Below, in pieces: positions 16,238-24,309 of a stretch of 64,000 nt of DNA. The DNA is from Hydrogenivirga caldilitoris. GTDB lineage: Bacteria > Aquificota > Aquificia > Aquificales > Aquificaceae. The stretch covers positions 1,116,001 to 1,180,000 of the forward strand of contig NZ_RCCJ01000001.1 of assembly GCF_003664005.1 (NCBI RefSeq), given 5' to 3'. The notes beneath the pieces are model-generated. The model saw only the letters and a list, made by a program, of their open reading frames with translations, was not told the origin of the DNA and did not search any database. The position numbers were made by a program, and so were the translations under genes. Numbering within the stretch: the first letter of the stretch is position 1; each line of letters starts with the position of its first letter.

Positions 16238-16550
16238 TCTGGGAGCGTTTCCTTTCCTCCTCTTCAAACTTATGAATCCTGACCACAACCCACCACATAC
16301 CGTGGGGTATCAGCAGGTAACCCAAAGTAGCAAAGGAAAGGAGTCCCTTCCAGAAGGAGCTGAAGACAGGACTTGAAACCATAACGTAAGCACAGTAGAG
16401 CATGAGCCCCATAAAGGCAAAAGCCACGTACTCGTACTTTCCGTCTCCCTTCAGTCTTTTGTAGGTATAGAAGAAAGTGTATCCACCCGCACCAAGGATG
16501 TAAAAGAAGCCGGCGGCGAGCAGCGCCACCACCTCATAAGGACTTATCAT
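16230..16550 (-). CDS. Small membrane protein of the nor operon
   Basis: A 106-residue protein with three predicted transmembrane helices (about residues 5-28, 42-60 and 66-90) and a charged C-terminal tail (KFEEEERKRSQ). It overlaps norB by four bases and is the last gene of the norC-norB operon. It lacks heme or copper ligands apart from one His in the third helix region (PHGMWW). It is not a recognisable NorD, NorE or NorQ. It may be an assembly or stability factor of nitric oxide reductase; this is inferred from position alone. Confidence 0.7.
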   Translation of the reverse strand: MISPYEVVALLAAGFFYILGAGGYTFFYTYKRLKGDGKYEYVAFAFMGLMLYCAYVMVSSPVFSSFWKGLLSFATLGYLLIPHGMWWVVVRIHKFEEEERKRSQTT

Positions 16551-17956
16551 GCCGGTTTCACCTCCGCAACAGTTACCTTTTTACCTATCGTGGCAAGGTC
16601 ATATAGGAGTACCAGATAGGATAGGAAGAATATAACCCCAAAGCCGAACCTCCAGAGGTAGGGTACGCTGACCCATGGGTGCATCTGGGCAGTTATGAAG
16701 TCCTGCCAGGTAGCACCGCCTACGGCTCTTTCAAAGAAGGTCTGGGCAAAGCCTGCCACCAACAGTGCACCAACCATTCCCACCATGGACACTATCATTC
16801 CTATATAAGCCACCTTCCAGGTCTTACTGTCAAGTATAGGACCTTCTGGGGCTCTTATGTGCTGGAGGGCTATATATATAAGGGCTACGTTCGTTGCAAC
16901 GTAAGCTCCAAAGAAGGCAAGGTGCCCGTGGGAAGCTGACATTTGCGTTCCGTGGGAGTAGAGGTTTATCTGAGGGAGGGTGTGCATGAAACCCCATACG
17001 CCTGCTCCGAAGAAGTTCCCGAAAGCCTGAAGGAATATCCAGAAGAGGGCTGGTCTGTTGACTGTCTGGAGCTTGTGAACGCCAGCATCGTAAACGGCGT
17101 GGACTATCATGGCAACGAGAGGGAGGGGTTCCAAGGAAGAGAAGAAGCCGCCTATACCGAGCCAGTACTCGGGAGTTCCTATCCAGTAGTAGTGATGTCC
17201 AAGTCCTAAAATCCCTGTTCCAAAGACGAGGAGAACTTCAAGGTAAAGCCACCCCTCAACTATCCTTCTCGGAGTTCCCAAAACGGTCATTAGGGCGTAG
17301 CCCATAAGGACACCGACAAGAACCTCCCAGGTAGCCTCAACCCAGAGGTGAACAACCCACCACCACCAGAACTGATCATGAGTTATGTTCGGTGTGAAGA
17401 ACATACCTGCCACGTACAGTCCGGCGAGGGCAAGGAGGTCTACAAGCAAGACGCCGAGAAGACCGGTTATCTTCCCCGCCTTGAGAACTGTAGCAGCCAC
17501 GTTGAAGTATATTATGAGCATAACCGCGACTATACCAAGGTCTGCCCACCTCGGTGCTTCTATATACTCTCTCCCTTCCGTTATAAACCAGAGGGTAAAG
17601 ATATCTCCCTTACCTATCTGCTTGAATAAGTAAACCAAAACAACGATGCCAACCGCTGCGGTCAGCAGGAACCAGGCGAGTTTACCGAGCTTAGCCCCCA
17701 CAACGTCCCTGCCGGTTTCCGAGGGAAGGAGCCAGTATATACCGCCTATGAACCCCATCAGCAACCACACGACCATTGCGTTTATGTGAAGCATCCTGGT
17801 TACAGAGAAGGGAAGGATACCGTACAGGAAATCCGGGTTTATGTACTGGTAGGCGGCAATCAAGCCAAAGAAGAGCTGTGCCCCAAAGAGCACAATAGCC
17901 ACGGAAAAGTAAAGGAGAGCTATCTTCTGACTTTCATAGAGTTTGCCCATCTTCAA
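16547..17956 (-). CDS. norB: Nitric oxide reductase catalytic subunit NorB
   Basis: NorB reduces two NO to N2O at a heme b3/non-heme iron centre in the inner membrane. The 469-residue protein has about 12 transmembrane helices. The metal ligands can be read: His and Glu of HLWVEATWE (FeB), the His pair of LGHHYYW, and the two His of SHGHLAFFG for hemes b3 and b, with another heme b His in HINAMVVW. The PEYW and SLEP segments also match NorB. The FeB Glu ligand marks it as nitric oxide reductase and not a cbb3 oxidase. It lies eight bases downstream of norC and overlaps a small membrane gene. Confidence 0.93.
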   Translation of the reverse strand: MKMGKLYESQKIALLYFSVAIVLFGAQLFFGLIAAYQYINPDFLYGILPFSVTRMLHINAMVVWLLMGFIGGIYWLLPSETGRDVVGAKLGKLAWFLLTAAVGIVVLVYLFKQIGKGDIFTLWFITEGREYIEAPRWADLGIVAVMLIIYFNVAATVLKAGKITGLLGVLLVDLLALAGLYVAGMFFTPNITHDQFWWWWVVHLWVEATWEVLVGVLMGYALMTVLGTPRRIVEGWLYLEVLLVFGTGILGLGHHYYWIGTPEYWLGIGGFFSSLEPLPLVAMIVHAVYDAGVHKLQTVNRPALFWIFLQAFGNFFGAGVWGFMHTLPQINLYSHGTQMSASHGHLAFFGAYVATNVALIYIALQHIRAPEGPILDSKTWKVAYIGMIVSMVGMVGALLVAGFAQTFFERAVGGATWQDFITAQMHPWVSVPYLWRFGFGVIFFLSYLVLLYDLATIGKKVTVAEVKPA

Positions 17957-17964
17957 ACCTCCCT

Positions 17965-18645
17965 TTAATCAAGCTGGACAAGCTTTGAGTTCCCAAAGTG
18001 GTCAGGAAAACCGTTGGTATTTATGGCGGACATCCACTTCAGGTATGCAACCACTGCCTTAGCCTCATCCTCACTTAGATGGAGGTTTGGCATCCTCCTC
18101 GTCCAGGTAGCGTACCTGTCCGGGTGCATAAGAAACCTCACCATAGCTTCTTCTCTGGTTTTTGCTCCGGTCATCGGAATCATGATTTTCTCCCACTTGG
18201 GGTCAAGCCAAGCCTTCGTAAGGTCGGGAGCGTAGTAAGCTCCATTGCCCAAAAGGGTATGACAGTCCATACAGTTCCTGCTCTGTATAACGAGTTTTCC
18301 TTTAACAAGGAGGGCGGTAGCCTCCTCCTCACTGTAGGTTTTTCCAAAGAGGGGTTCATCACCCAGAATAACGGGAGTGAAGTAGCCCTTTTCAGCGTTC
18401 AGTTCATATCCTATCCTCTTGTTTATAACCGTGGGGTTTGGAACTCTGTCAGTTCCAACGGAAGTTTTGCTCAGGGTATCAAAGGTCAGAATCCATAAGA
18501 ATACGAACATCACCAACGAGCCTATTATGGCAAATCTCTTCCAGAACACCGGGTCAAGCCAGCTTCTGCCTCTGGTAAGTATGGTGCCGCCAACAAGGGT
18601 GAGAAGTAAGGACGCTATGACTACTTCAAGCCATCCAAAATCCAT
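17965..18645 (-). CDS. norC: Nitric oxide reductase cytochrome c subunit NorC
   Basis: NorC is a membrane-anchored c-type cytochrome that passes electrons from soluble cytochrome c to NorB. The start chosen is ATG 18645, with AGGAGGGAAG just upstream; a frame open to 18693 has no such site. The 226-residue protein has one or two hydrophobic N-terminal segments (residues 5-20 and 33-49), then a periplasmic heme domain with the CMDCH site and the NGAYYAPDLTKAW motif characteristic of NorC. The axial Met is in RRMPNLHLSEDEA. It is the first gene of the operon. Confidence 0.93.
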   Translation of the reverse strand: MDFGWLEVVIASLLLTLVGGTILTRGRSWLDPVFWKRFAIIGSLVMFVFLWILTFDTLSKTSVGTDRVPNPTVINKRIGYELNAEKGYFTPVILGDEPLFGKTYSEEEATALLVKGKLVIQSRNCMDCHTLLGNGAYYAPDLTKAWLDPKWEKIMIPMTGAKTREEAMVRFLMHPDRYATWTRRMPNLHLSEDEAKAVVAYLKWMSAINTNGFPDHFGNSKLVQLD

Positions 18646-18660
18646 CTCTCTTCCCTCCTG

Positions 18661-18693
18661 ATATAAAAGTAAACACTTACTTTCAGATGTCAA
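18661..18693 (-). promoter_or_regulatory. nor operon promoter region with perfect palindrome
   Basis: AAAGTAA-N4-TTACTTT, a perfect 7+7 inverted repeat, occupies 18666-18683. On the minus strand TTATAT (18661-18666) may be the -10, so the palindrome lies between -35 and -10, as expected for a repressor. TTGACA (18688-18693) is also present but 21 bases from that -10. The palindrome is not a standard FNR/DNR (TTGAT-N4-ATCAA) site. Confidence 0.5.
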
Positions 18694-18706
18694 GGGGTAA
18701 AAAACT

Positions 18707-18718
18707 TAAAATTAAGGT
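18707..18718 (+). promoter_or_regulatory. fba -10 element, leaderless arrangement
   Basis: TAAAAT at 18707-18712 ends six bases before the fba ATG at 18719. The bases TAAGGT between them are at best a weak ribosome site. The nor palindrome lies 24 bases upstream, so one regulator could affect both genes. Confidence 0.4.
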
Positions 18719-19645
18719 ATGCCTCTCGTGTCGGGGAAACTTCTATTTGAGAGGGCTAATGAATTCGGCTTTGCAGTTGGTGCTTTTAACTTCAACAATA
18801 TGGAGTTCCTAAAGGCTATCCTTGAGGCTGCTCAGGAAGAGGAAGCCCCGGTCTTTCTCCAAACTACAGAAAGTGCCATAGGATACGCCGGGATAGAGTT
18901 CCTTGCAGGTATGGTCCATGCGGTAAAGGACTCTTACAAGGTTCCCTTCGCCCTTCACCTTGACCATGGCAGGAGTGTGGAAAGTGTCTTGCTCGCGATT
19001 AGGTACGGATACACATCGGTGATGATAGATTATTCGGACAAACCTTACAAGGAAAACCTTGAAGTCACAAGGAAGGTTGTCTCCCTGTGTTCTCCACTGG
19101 GCATATCAGTTGAAGCCGAGCTTGGAAGGCTTGTTGGTAGGGAGGATGAGGTGGAGAGTGTGGAGGAAGTTTTAGTAGACCCGGAGCAGGCTAAGGAATT
19201 TGCCCTGGGCACTGGCATAGACGCCCTCGCACCGGCAATAGGAACAGCCCACGGAGCTTTTAAGTTTAAAGGGGAGCCAAGACTTGATTTTGAAAGGCTT
19301 AGAAGGGTGAAAGAGAGAACCAACCTTCCCTTAGTTCTTCACGGAGCTTCTGGCGTTTACTATGAATATGTGAACGAGATAAACATGTACGGCGGAGAAC
19401 TGAAAGGTGCCAGGGGCGTGCCTGACGATGATGTAAGAAGAGCTATTGAACTCGGCATAAACAAGGTAAACACCGATACAGACCTGAGACTTGCCTTCAT
19501 ATCAACATTGAGAAGGATGATGAGTGAAGAAAGACGAAACGTTGACCCAAGAAAGTTCCTAAAACCTGCCATGGAAGAGGTAAAGGAGGTTGTCAAGAGG
19601 AGGATTCGCCTTTACGGAAGCTCAGGGAAGGCTTCTCTTTTCTGA
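18719..19645 (+). CDS. fba: Class II fructose-bisphosphate aldolase
   Basis: A zinc-dependent aldolase that splits or forms fructose 1,6-bisphosphate, used in gluconeogenesis in autotrophs. The 308 residues show the class II signatures: AFNFNNMEFLKA at the N-terminus, ALHLDHGRS near residue 80 (Asp and zinc His), EAELGRLVGRED near residue 137, GTAHGAFK near residue 178 (zinc His), and LVLHGASGV near residue 207 (zinc His). NKVNTDTDLR is the substrate phosphate loop. It is divergent from nor. Its 3' end overlaps a cytochrome gene on the other strand by 24 bases. Confidence 0.95.
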   Translation: MPLVSGKLLFERANEFGFAVGAFNFNNMEFLKAILEAAQEEEAPVFLQTTESAIGYAGIEFLAGMVHAVKDSYKVPFALHLDHGRSVESVLLAIRYGYTSVMIDYSDKPYKENLEVTRKVVSLCSPLGISVEAELGRLVGREDEVESVEEVLVDPEQAKEFALGTGIDALAPAIGTAHGAFKFKGEPRLDFERLRRVKERTNLPLVLHGASGVYYEYVNEINMYGGELKGARGVPDDDVRRAIELGINKVNTDTDLRLAFISTLRRMMSEERRNVDPRKFLKPAMEEVKEVVKRRIRLYGSSGKASLF

Positions 19646-20119
19646 TTGCACTCTTCTTTGAAGTTCCTTTACCCTTTTGAAAAAGTCATCCCATACGTCA
19701 CTGTATCTGTAATACATCCACTTGGCAACGGCTTCCCTTTCTTCCTCGGACATTCCCTGACCTATGGGTGGCATGGTTCCAAAGAATAGGTAAGCTGCAG
19801 GTTTACAAACACCTTTTACCCTTGAAGGGTGTGTTATATAGTCGTTTACAAACTGTACAAACTCAAGCTCAGTGGGATAGAACTCCTTAATCCTCGCGGA
19901 GACAAGGTTCATAGGAGGGGCATCTATGTTTTCTGGCTTCTGACCATTCAAGACGTTAAGACGAGCTTTCAGGAAGTCCCACAGGGTTGCCTGTTCCATA
20001 TGGCATATAGAACAGTTGTTCTTGTAAACTTCGTAACCTTTCTCCAGGTCTTGCTTTGAGATCTCCTGCGGAAAGGAGAAGCTTACCAATAACAGGAATA
20101 AGTAAATAAGTATATTCAT
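19622..20119 (-). CDS. Periplasmic monoheme cytochrome c, 165 residues
   Basis: A secreted c-type cytochrome with signal peptide (NILIYLFLLLVSFSF) and one heme site, CSICHMEQ, near residue 37. The downstream region has several possible Met ligands (FGTMPPIGQGMSEEE, near residue 127). The start is set by the promoter: TTGACT and TATATT leave no room for the upstream TTG. The C-terminus after the heme domain is a helical, charged tail. Redox partner is unknown; nor or other terminal reductases are possible. It is preceded by a leaderless promoter and divergent from the P-loop kinase gene. Confidence 0.82.
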   Translation of the reverse strand: MNILIYLFLLLVSFSFPQEISKQDLEKGYEVYKNNCSICHMEQATLWDFLKARLNVLNGQKPENIDAPPMNLVSARIKEFYPTELEFVQFVNDYITHPSRVKGVCKPAAYLFFGTMPPIGQGMSEEEREAVAKWMYYRYSDVWDDFFKRVKELQRRVQSEKRSLP

Positions 20120-20155
20120 ATTTTCTAATATATGAAATCCTGAGCCTTTAGTCAA
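20120..20155 (-). promoter_or_regulatory. Sigma-70 promoter of the 20.1-kb cytochrome, leaderless
   Basis: On the minus strand TTGACT (20155-20150) is followed by 17 bases and TATATT (20132-20127). Seven more bases lead directly to the ATG at 20119. This is a near-consensus promoter whose transcript would begin at the start codon. Confidence 0.7.
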
Positions 20156-20156
20156 T

Positions 20157-20169
20157 TAAAATCCTCCTT
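20157..20169 (+). promoter_or_regulatory. -10 element of the P-loop kinase gene, leaderless arrangement
   Basis: TAAAAT at 20157-20162 ends seven bases before ATG 20170. The spacer is CCTCCTT, the reverse of a ribosome-binding site, so none is available. It overlaps the promoter of the divergent cytochrome. Confidence 0.5.
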
Positions 20170-20691
20170 ATGAGGGAAGTTGTTGTAGTTTTTGGGCTTT
20201 CAGGTTCAGGAAAATCTTTTGTCTCAAGGATACTCCATGAGGAATTCGGATACGAGTGGTTGAGGAGTGATGTGATAAGGAAGGAGCTTATGGGTATGAA
20301 ACCGGAGGAGGAGGCTAAGGCTGAGTTCGGAAAAGGTATATATACGGAGGACATAACCAGAAAGGTTTACGAAGAGCTTGTAAGAAGGGCAAAAGAGCTT
20401 TTGTCTGAAGGTAAGAGGGTGGTTCTTGATGCAACCTTCTTAAAGAGGTGGCAACGGGAGCTTGTGAAGGAGAACTTTAAAAACCCCCTCTTCATACTTG
20501 CAACGGCAGGTGACAGTGAGATAAGGAAAAGGCTCTCTGGCAGAAAAGACGTTTCAGATGCAGATTACAGGATATACCTAAAACAGAAACAAGTCTTTGA
20601 GCCACCCGAGGAAATTCCCTATATCCCGCTCAGCACAGAAAGAAGACGAGATGAGCTCAGGTCAGTCCTTGAGAACCTGGTCAAGGATTAA
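20170..20691 (+). CDS. P-loop kinase-like ATPase (AAA_33 type)
   Basis: A 173-residue nucleotide-binding protein. The Walker A GLSGSGKSFVSRIL begins at residue 9, with an acidic EWLRSDVIRKEL after it and a VVLDATFLKRWQRE segment near residue 80 that supplies the second acidic site. These match the AAA_33 family (small kinases related to gluconokinase, polynucleotide kinase and the C-terminal half of some aminoglycoside-phosphotransferase fusions). The substrate is unknown. A zeta-toxin-like role is conceivable but there is no antitoxin gene. It overlaps murG tail to tail by 30 bases. Confidence 0.75.
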   Translation: MREVVVVFGLSGSGKSFVSRILHEEFGYEWLRSDVIRKELMGMKPEEEAKAEFGKGIYTEDITRKVYEELVRRAKELLSEGKRVVLDATFLKRWQRELVKENFKNPLFILATAGDSEIRKRLSGRKDVSDADYRIYLKQKQVFEPPEEIPYIPLSTERRRDELRSVLENLVKD

Positions 20692-21720
20692 CTCCGTTGC
20701 CTTTGGATTTGCAAAGGCTCCTATGGAATTCCTCATTCTCTTGAGGTTTGCAAACACTCTATCCACAAAGGCGATCAGCTTTTCAAGGTTCACCTCTTCC
20801 TGCCGCACTACGAATCCACCCCCAAGGTCTTCTATCTCTTTAGCGTTGTAATACTGGTGGTCTCCAGCTGCGTGAGGGAAAGGAATGAAGACTGCAGGAA
20901 CCTTAAAGAGAGACAGTTCAGTCACAGTCCCAGCACCAGCCCGGCAAACGGCAACGTCTGACGCCGAGTATATAAGTCCCATATCAGTCCTGAAGGGGAA
21001 AACCTTCACCTTTTCAAGCTTAGTTGACAGCTCAAGAGTTCTCTCATAATCTTGCTCACCGGATAGTATCAAGACCTGTACCCCAGTCTTTCTGGCGAAG
21101 TCAATCCCTAACGTGTTAAGAAACCTCGCCCCTTGACTTCCTCCCATAAACAGGACCAAGGGGGACTTGGATTCAAAACCTAAAGCTTCCTTTGCGTTAC
21201 CCTTTTCCATACTGAACTCTAAAAGCTCCCTTCTCACGGGCACTCCAGTCTTGACCACATGCTCTCCCCTGAAGAACCTCCTTGTATACTCAAAGGTTAT
21301 GAAGACACTTCGGGCGAAGGGATAAAAGCTCCTATTGGTCATACTGGGCACGGAGTTCTGCTCATGGAGGAACAGTGCTCTCCTTTTAAAAAGGGTTAAA
21401 ACACCCACCGGTACACTGGCGTAACCTCCGAATATCAGGGAACGAAAATCCCCACCTACCACACGCCTGAGCTCCATAAAACCTCTTACGTAACTAAGGA
21501 GGGCTCTCAGCTTATATTTAACGGAGACACCTCTGTAAGGGTAAATCTCCAAGAAGAGCTTTTCAGAGGGTATCTGGGATTCAAGCTTCTTTTCTATGCC
21601 CCTCTGAGCTCCAACGTAAAGCAGGTTTAGCTTTCTTTCCTTTGCAGACCTCAAAACTTCAAGAGCCGGGAAGAAGTGCCCTCCGGTACCTCCACCTGAA
21701 ACAACCAAACGCATAGGCAT
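20662..21720 (-). CDS. murG: MurG, lipid II-forming GlcNAc transferase
   Basis: MurG adds N-acetylglucosamine to lipid I, making lipid II for peptidoglycan, on the cytoplasmic face of the membrane. Motifs are GGGTGGHFFPALEV at the N-terminus, LHEQNSVPSMTNR near residue 122, GGSQGARFLN near residue 192, and the UDP-GlcNAc site CRAGAGTVTELS near residue 265. The long open frame extends to 21819 but overlaps the divergent cytochrome; I take ATG 21720 (or 21714). There are no other mur genes next to it. Confidence 0.92.
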   Translation of the reverse strand: MPMRLVVSGGGTGGHFFPALEVLRSAKERKLNLLYVGAQRGIEKKLESQIPSEKLFLEIYPYRGVSVKYKLRALLSYVRGFMELRRVVGGDFRSLIFGGYASVPVGVLTLFKRRALFLHEQNSVPSMTNRSFYPFARSVFITFEYTRRFFRGEHVVKTGVPVRRELLEFSMEKGNAKEALGFESKSPLVLFMGGSQGARFLNTLGIDFARKTGVQVLILSGEQDYERTLELSTKLEKVKVFPFRTDMGLIYSASDVAVCRAGAGTVTELSLFKVPAVFIPFPHAAGDHQYYNAKEIEDLGGGFVVRQEEVNLEKLIAFVDRVFANLKRMRNSIGAFANPKATELILDQVLKD

Positions 21721-21745
21721 AAATTCTAAAGGAAGGAGGTGAGTT

Positions 21746-21997
21746 ATGGTTGCGATAATAACCCTTTTATTCTTGATAAACGCCGCCTTTGCTGTACATG
21801 AAGGGGAAATCCTGTTCAAGAATCACTGCATAAAGTGTCACGCTCAGGACAGCAAGAAGCCCTTGAAGTACCTCAGGCAGAAGTTTCAAAATAACCCAGA
21901 GGGTGTAATCCAGCTCGCTAAGAGGTGTCCGTGGGGGCAGGGACTCTCGGATATGGAGGTAAAGCTGATAGCGGAGTGGTTGTCGGGGAGTAAATAA
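21746..21997 (+). CDS. Small monoheme cytochrome c, 83 residues
   Basis: A short exported cytochrome. A signal peptide (ITLLFLINAAFA) is cut near residue 16. The heme site CIKCH lies near residue 28 and the mature chain is only about 67 residues. The C-terminal helix WGQGLSDMEVKLIAEWL contains Met as possible sixth ligand. Strong AAGGAAGGAGGTGAG precedes the ATG. It is divergent from murG. It is probably a soluble periplasmic carrier, perhaps for nitrogen oxide or oxygen respiration; the partner is unknown. Confidence 0.82.
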   Translation: MVAIITLLFLINAAFAVHEGEILFKNHCIKCHAQDSKKPLKYLRQKFQNNPEGVIQLAKRCPWGQGLSDMEVKLIAEWLSGSK

Positions 21998-22003
21998 GGA
22001 ATT

Positions 22004-22017
22004 TATAATATAAGATA
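22004..22017 (+). promoter_or_regulatory. -10 element of the DUF202 gene, leaderless arrangement
   Basis: TATAAT at 22004-22009 ends eight bases before ATG 22018. The bases ATAAGATA hold no ribosome-binding site; an AAGGA at 21996 is 18 bases away. Confidence 0.45.
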
Positions 22018-22671
22018 ATGCTTATAGCAAAGCATCTTCCTTCCGCAAAGGACGCCCGAATATACATGTCCGTGGAAAGAACCTACCTGGGTTACATTAG
22101 GTTCTCCCTTTATACCCTCTCCTTCGGCGTGTTTCTGAGGAAGCTGGAGATACTTTCGGACTTCAAGCAGGTTATACACGTTTCCGTGCTGATAGACTTT
22201 CTCGCTAAGGCTTCTGCAGTCATTGGAGTTATTCTCATAGTGACCGGTCTTTTGACCTTTTACCTGGACTTAAAATACCTTGATGGAGGTGTTGAAGTGT
22301 CGCCCAAGGAAACCACGGACCCAAGGATATACATGGCTTCAGAGAGGACCTTCCTCGCCTGGATAAGGACAGCTATAGCACTGATAGTTTTTGGTTTCGT
22401 GATAGAAAAATTTGAGTTCTTCCTGAAGCAGCTAAAGGAGGTTTTTAACTTCCCCATAAAGGGAAACCATGACAGTTTGATAGGCATAGGGCTATTCATA
22501 ATAATCGTGGGTCTTTTGACCCTTGCTCTTGGAACCCTTAACTTCTACAGGACGATAAGGCAGGTTGACGAGGGTAGATACAGGACCCACACCTGGCTCT
22601 ACAAGGCATATGGACTCATAATATTCTTAGCCTGTCTGGTTCTTACCTTCCACATCTTGAGGGTGATATAA
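22018..22671 (+). CDS. Tandem DUF202 membrane protein
   Basis: A 217-residue inner membrane protein made of two DUF202 domains. The domain start is repeated: RIYMSVERTYLGYIRFSL (about residue 14) and RIYMASERTFLAWIRTAI (about residue 102), each followed by two hydrophobic helices (total about five to six transmembrane segments). The first copy has changed more from the family pattern (YIRFSL in place of WIRT). DUF202 proteins have no assigned activity; some carry SPX-linked or polyphosphate roles in eukaryotes. It stands alone between a cytochrome and a DksA-type gene. Confidence 0.83.
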   Translation: MLIAKHLPSAKDARIYMSVERTYLGYIRFSLYTLSFGVFLRKLEILSDFKQVIHVSVLIDFLAKASAVIGVILIVTGLLTFYLDLKYLDGGVEVSPKETTDPRIYMASERTFLAWIRTAIALIVFGFVIEKFEFFLKQLKEVFNFPIKGNHDSLIGIGLFIIIVGLLTLALGTLNFYRTIRQVDEGRYRTHTWLYKAYGLIIFLACLVLTFHILRVI

Positions 22672-22733
22672 CTTCCGGAGTGTTGTTCAGAGGAGCTGAA
22701 GCTATATACTAATTATATTAAGAGAGGTATAAA

Positions 22734-23096
22734 TTGAAACATTTGACCGAGGAACAGGTAAAGGAGCTCAGGGAAAGTCTCCTCAAGATGAGGGAGAAGC
22801 TGATAGAATCTGCCCAGGAGCAGATAAGAGACCCTTCAAACGTCACCTTTGAGGGTGGAGACGAGATAGACAGAGCAGACCTTGAAGAGGAGAGGTATCT
22901 GACCTTCAGGATAAAGGGAAGGGAGGCAAAGCTGATACACAAGATAGACTATGCCCTCATGAGGATAGAATCGGGAACCTACGGTATATGTGAGAACTGC
23001 GGCGCTCAGATTCCTTACGAGAGGTTAAAGGCAAGACCTGTGACCACGATGTGTATTGAGTGTAAGGAGCTTGAGGAGGAATACGAGAATGACTGA
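22734..23096 (+). CDS. DksA/TraR-family zinc-finger protein
   Basis: A 120-residue protein with a charged coiled-coil N-terminus ([20 protein letters not shown]) and a C4 zinc finger, CENCGAQIP and CIECK, near the C-terminus. These fit DksA, which enters the RNA polymerase secondary channel and works with ppGpp. The two acidic tip residues typical of DksA (DxxDxA) match [11 protein letters not shown]. The start is TTG 22734 with GAGAGGT upstream. Its end overlaps alaC by eight bases, so they are co-transcribed. Confidence 0.85.
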   Translation: MKHLTEEQVKELRESLLKMREKLIESAQEQIRDPSNVTFEGGDEIDRADLEEERYLTFRIKGREAKLIHKIDYALMRIESGTYGICENCGAQIPYERLKARPVTTMCIECKELEEEYEND

Positions 23097-24309
23097 CAAA
23101 GAGATGGAGTGGGCTTTTCCAAGGATAAAGAGACTCCCCCCTTACGTGTTCGCTGTTGTGAATGAGCTCAAACACAAGCTTAGGAGAGAGGGAGAGGACA
23201 TTATAGACCTGGGCATGGGGAATCCAACGACCCCTCCAGCCCCCCATATAATAGACAAGCTCTGCGAGGTTGCCAAGCGTCCTAATGTCCATGGTTACTC
23301 AGCTTCAAAAGGTATCCCCAGACTGAGAAAGGCTATATGTGATTTCTATGAAAGGAGGTTTGGAGTAAAACTAAACCCAGAGAAGGAAGCGATTATGACC
23401 ATAGGAGCCAAAGAGGGCTACTCACACCTTATACTTGCAATGATAACTCCAGGAGACTCAATCTTAGTTCCTAACCCCACTTACCCGATACACTACTACG
23501 CACCCATAATAGCCGGGGGTGAGGTGAGAACCATCCCGTTGATATTTGGGGACGATGAAGATCCCCAGGAGGGTTTTTTGAGAAGGCTATATCAAACCGT
23601 AAAAGAGTCTATGCCGTCGCCAAAGGCAGTTGTTGTGAGCTTTCCCCACAATCCCACAACAATATGTGTTGAGAGAGAATTCTTCAAAGAGCTGGTTGGG
23701 TTTGCAAGAGAAAAGGGCATGTGGATAATCCACGACTTCGCTTACGCGGACATATCCTTTGACGGCTACAAGCCCCCCTCTATCCTTGAAATAGAAGGGG
23801 CAAAGGACGTAGCTGTTGAGCTTTATTCTATGTCAAAGGGTTTCTCAATGGCAGGCTGGAGGATAGCCTTTGCCCTTGGCAACGAAAGGATAATAAGGAA
23901 CCTTGCCCATCTTAAAAGCTATCTTGACTACGGTGTATTTACCCCTATTCAGGTTGCAGCGGTTATAGCCTTAGACAGCCCTTACGAGATAGTTGAGAAA
24001 AACGCCAAAATTTATCAGCAGAGGAGAGATGTCCTCGTTGAGGGGCTTAGAAGTGCGGGTTGGGAAGTAGAAAAGCCAAAGGGCTCCATGTTCGTATGGG
24101 CAAAGATACCCGAATGGGTGGGCATGAACTCCCTGGACTTCTCCATGTTCCTGCTCAGGGAGGCAAAGGTTGCGGTCTCCCCCGGGATAGGTTTCGGAGA
24201 GTATGGTGAGGGGTACGTAAGGTTTGCCCTGGTTGAAAATGAACTCAGGATAAAACAGGCAATAAGGGGTATAAGGAGAGCCTTCAGAAAGCTCCAGGCA
24301 AAGGTATGA
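23089..24309 (+). CDS. alaC: AlaC-like alanine aminotransferase
   Basis: A PLP-dependent class I aminotransferase of 406 residues, very like AlaC (pyruvate/alanine, glutamate). Motifs include [59 protein letters not shown] and [13 protein letters not shown] with the PLP Lys. The start ATG 23089 is inside the end of the DksA-type gene. LL-diaminopimelate or glutamate-oxaloacetate transaminase would be alternatives, but the N-terminal sequence matches AlaC best. The next gene overlaps its stop by four bases. Confidence 0.85.
   Translation: MTDKEMEWAFPRIKRLPPYVFAVVNELKHKLRREGEDIIDLGMGNPTTPPAPHIIDKLCEVAKRPNVHGYSASKGIPRLRKAICDFYERRFGVKLNPEKEAIMTIGAKEGYSHLILAMITPGDSILVPNPTYPIHYYAPIIAGGEVRTIPLIFGDDEDPQEGFLRRLYQTVKESMPSPKAVVVSFPHNPTTICVEREFFKELVGFAREKGMWIIHDFAYADISFDGYKPPSILEIEGAKDVAVELYSMSKGFSMAGWRIAFALGNERIIRNLAHLKSYLDYGVFTPIQVAAVIALDSPYEIVEKNAKIYQQRRDVLVEGLRSAGWEVEKPKGSMFVWAKIPEWVGMNSLDFSMFLLREAKVAVSPGIGFGEYGEGYVRFALVENELRIKQAIRGIRRAFRKLQAKV

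Noticed and set aside
16547-17956. cbb3-type cytochrome oxidase subunit I instead of NorB
   Set aside because: The FeB Glu in HLWVEATWE and the adjacent NorC with its NGAYYAPDLT motif fit nitric oxide reductase; no active-site Tyr cross-link pattern was seen.
20170-20691. Zeta-type toxin
   Set aside because: It has a P-loop kinase fold but no antitoxin partner and a shorter chain; the AAA_33 label is safer.
20662-21819. Long form of MurG from 21819
   Set aside because: The extra 33 residues overlap the divergent cytochrome and are not MurG-like; GGGTGGH should be close to the N-terminus.
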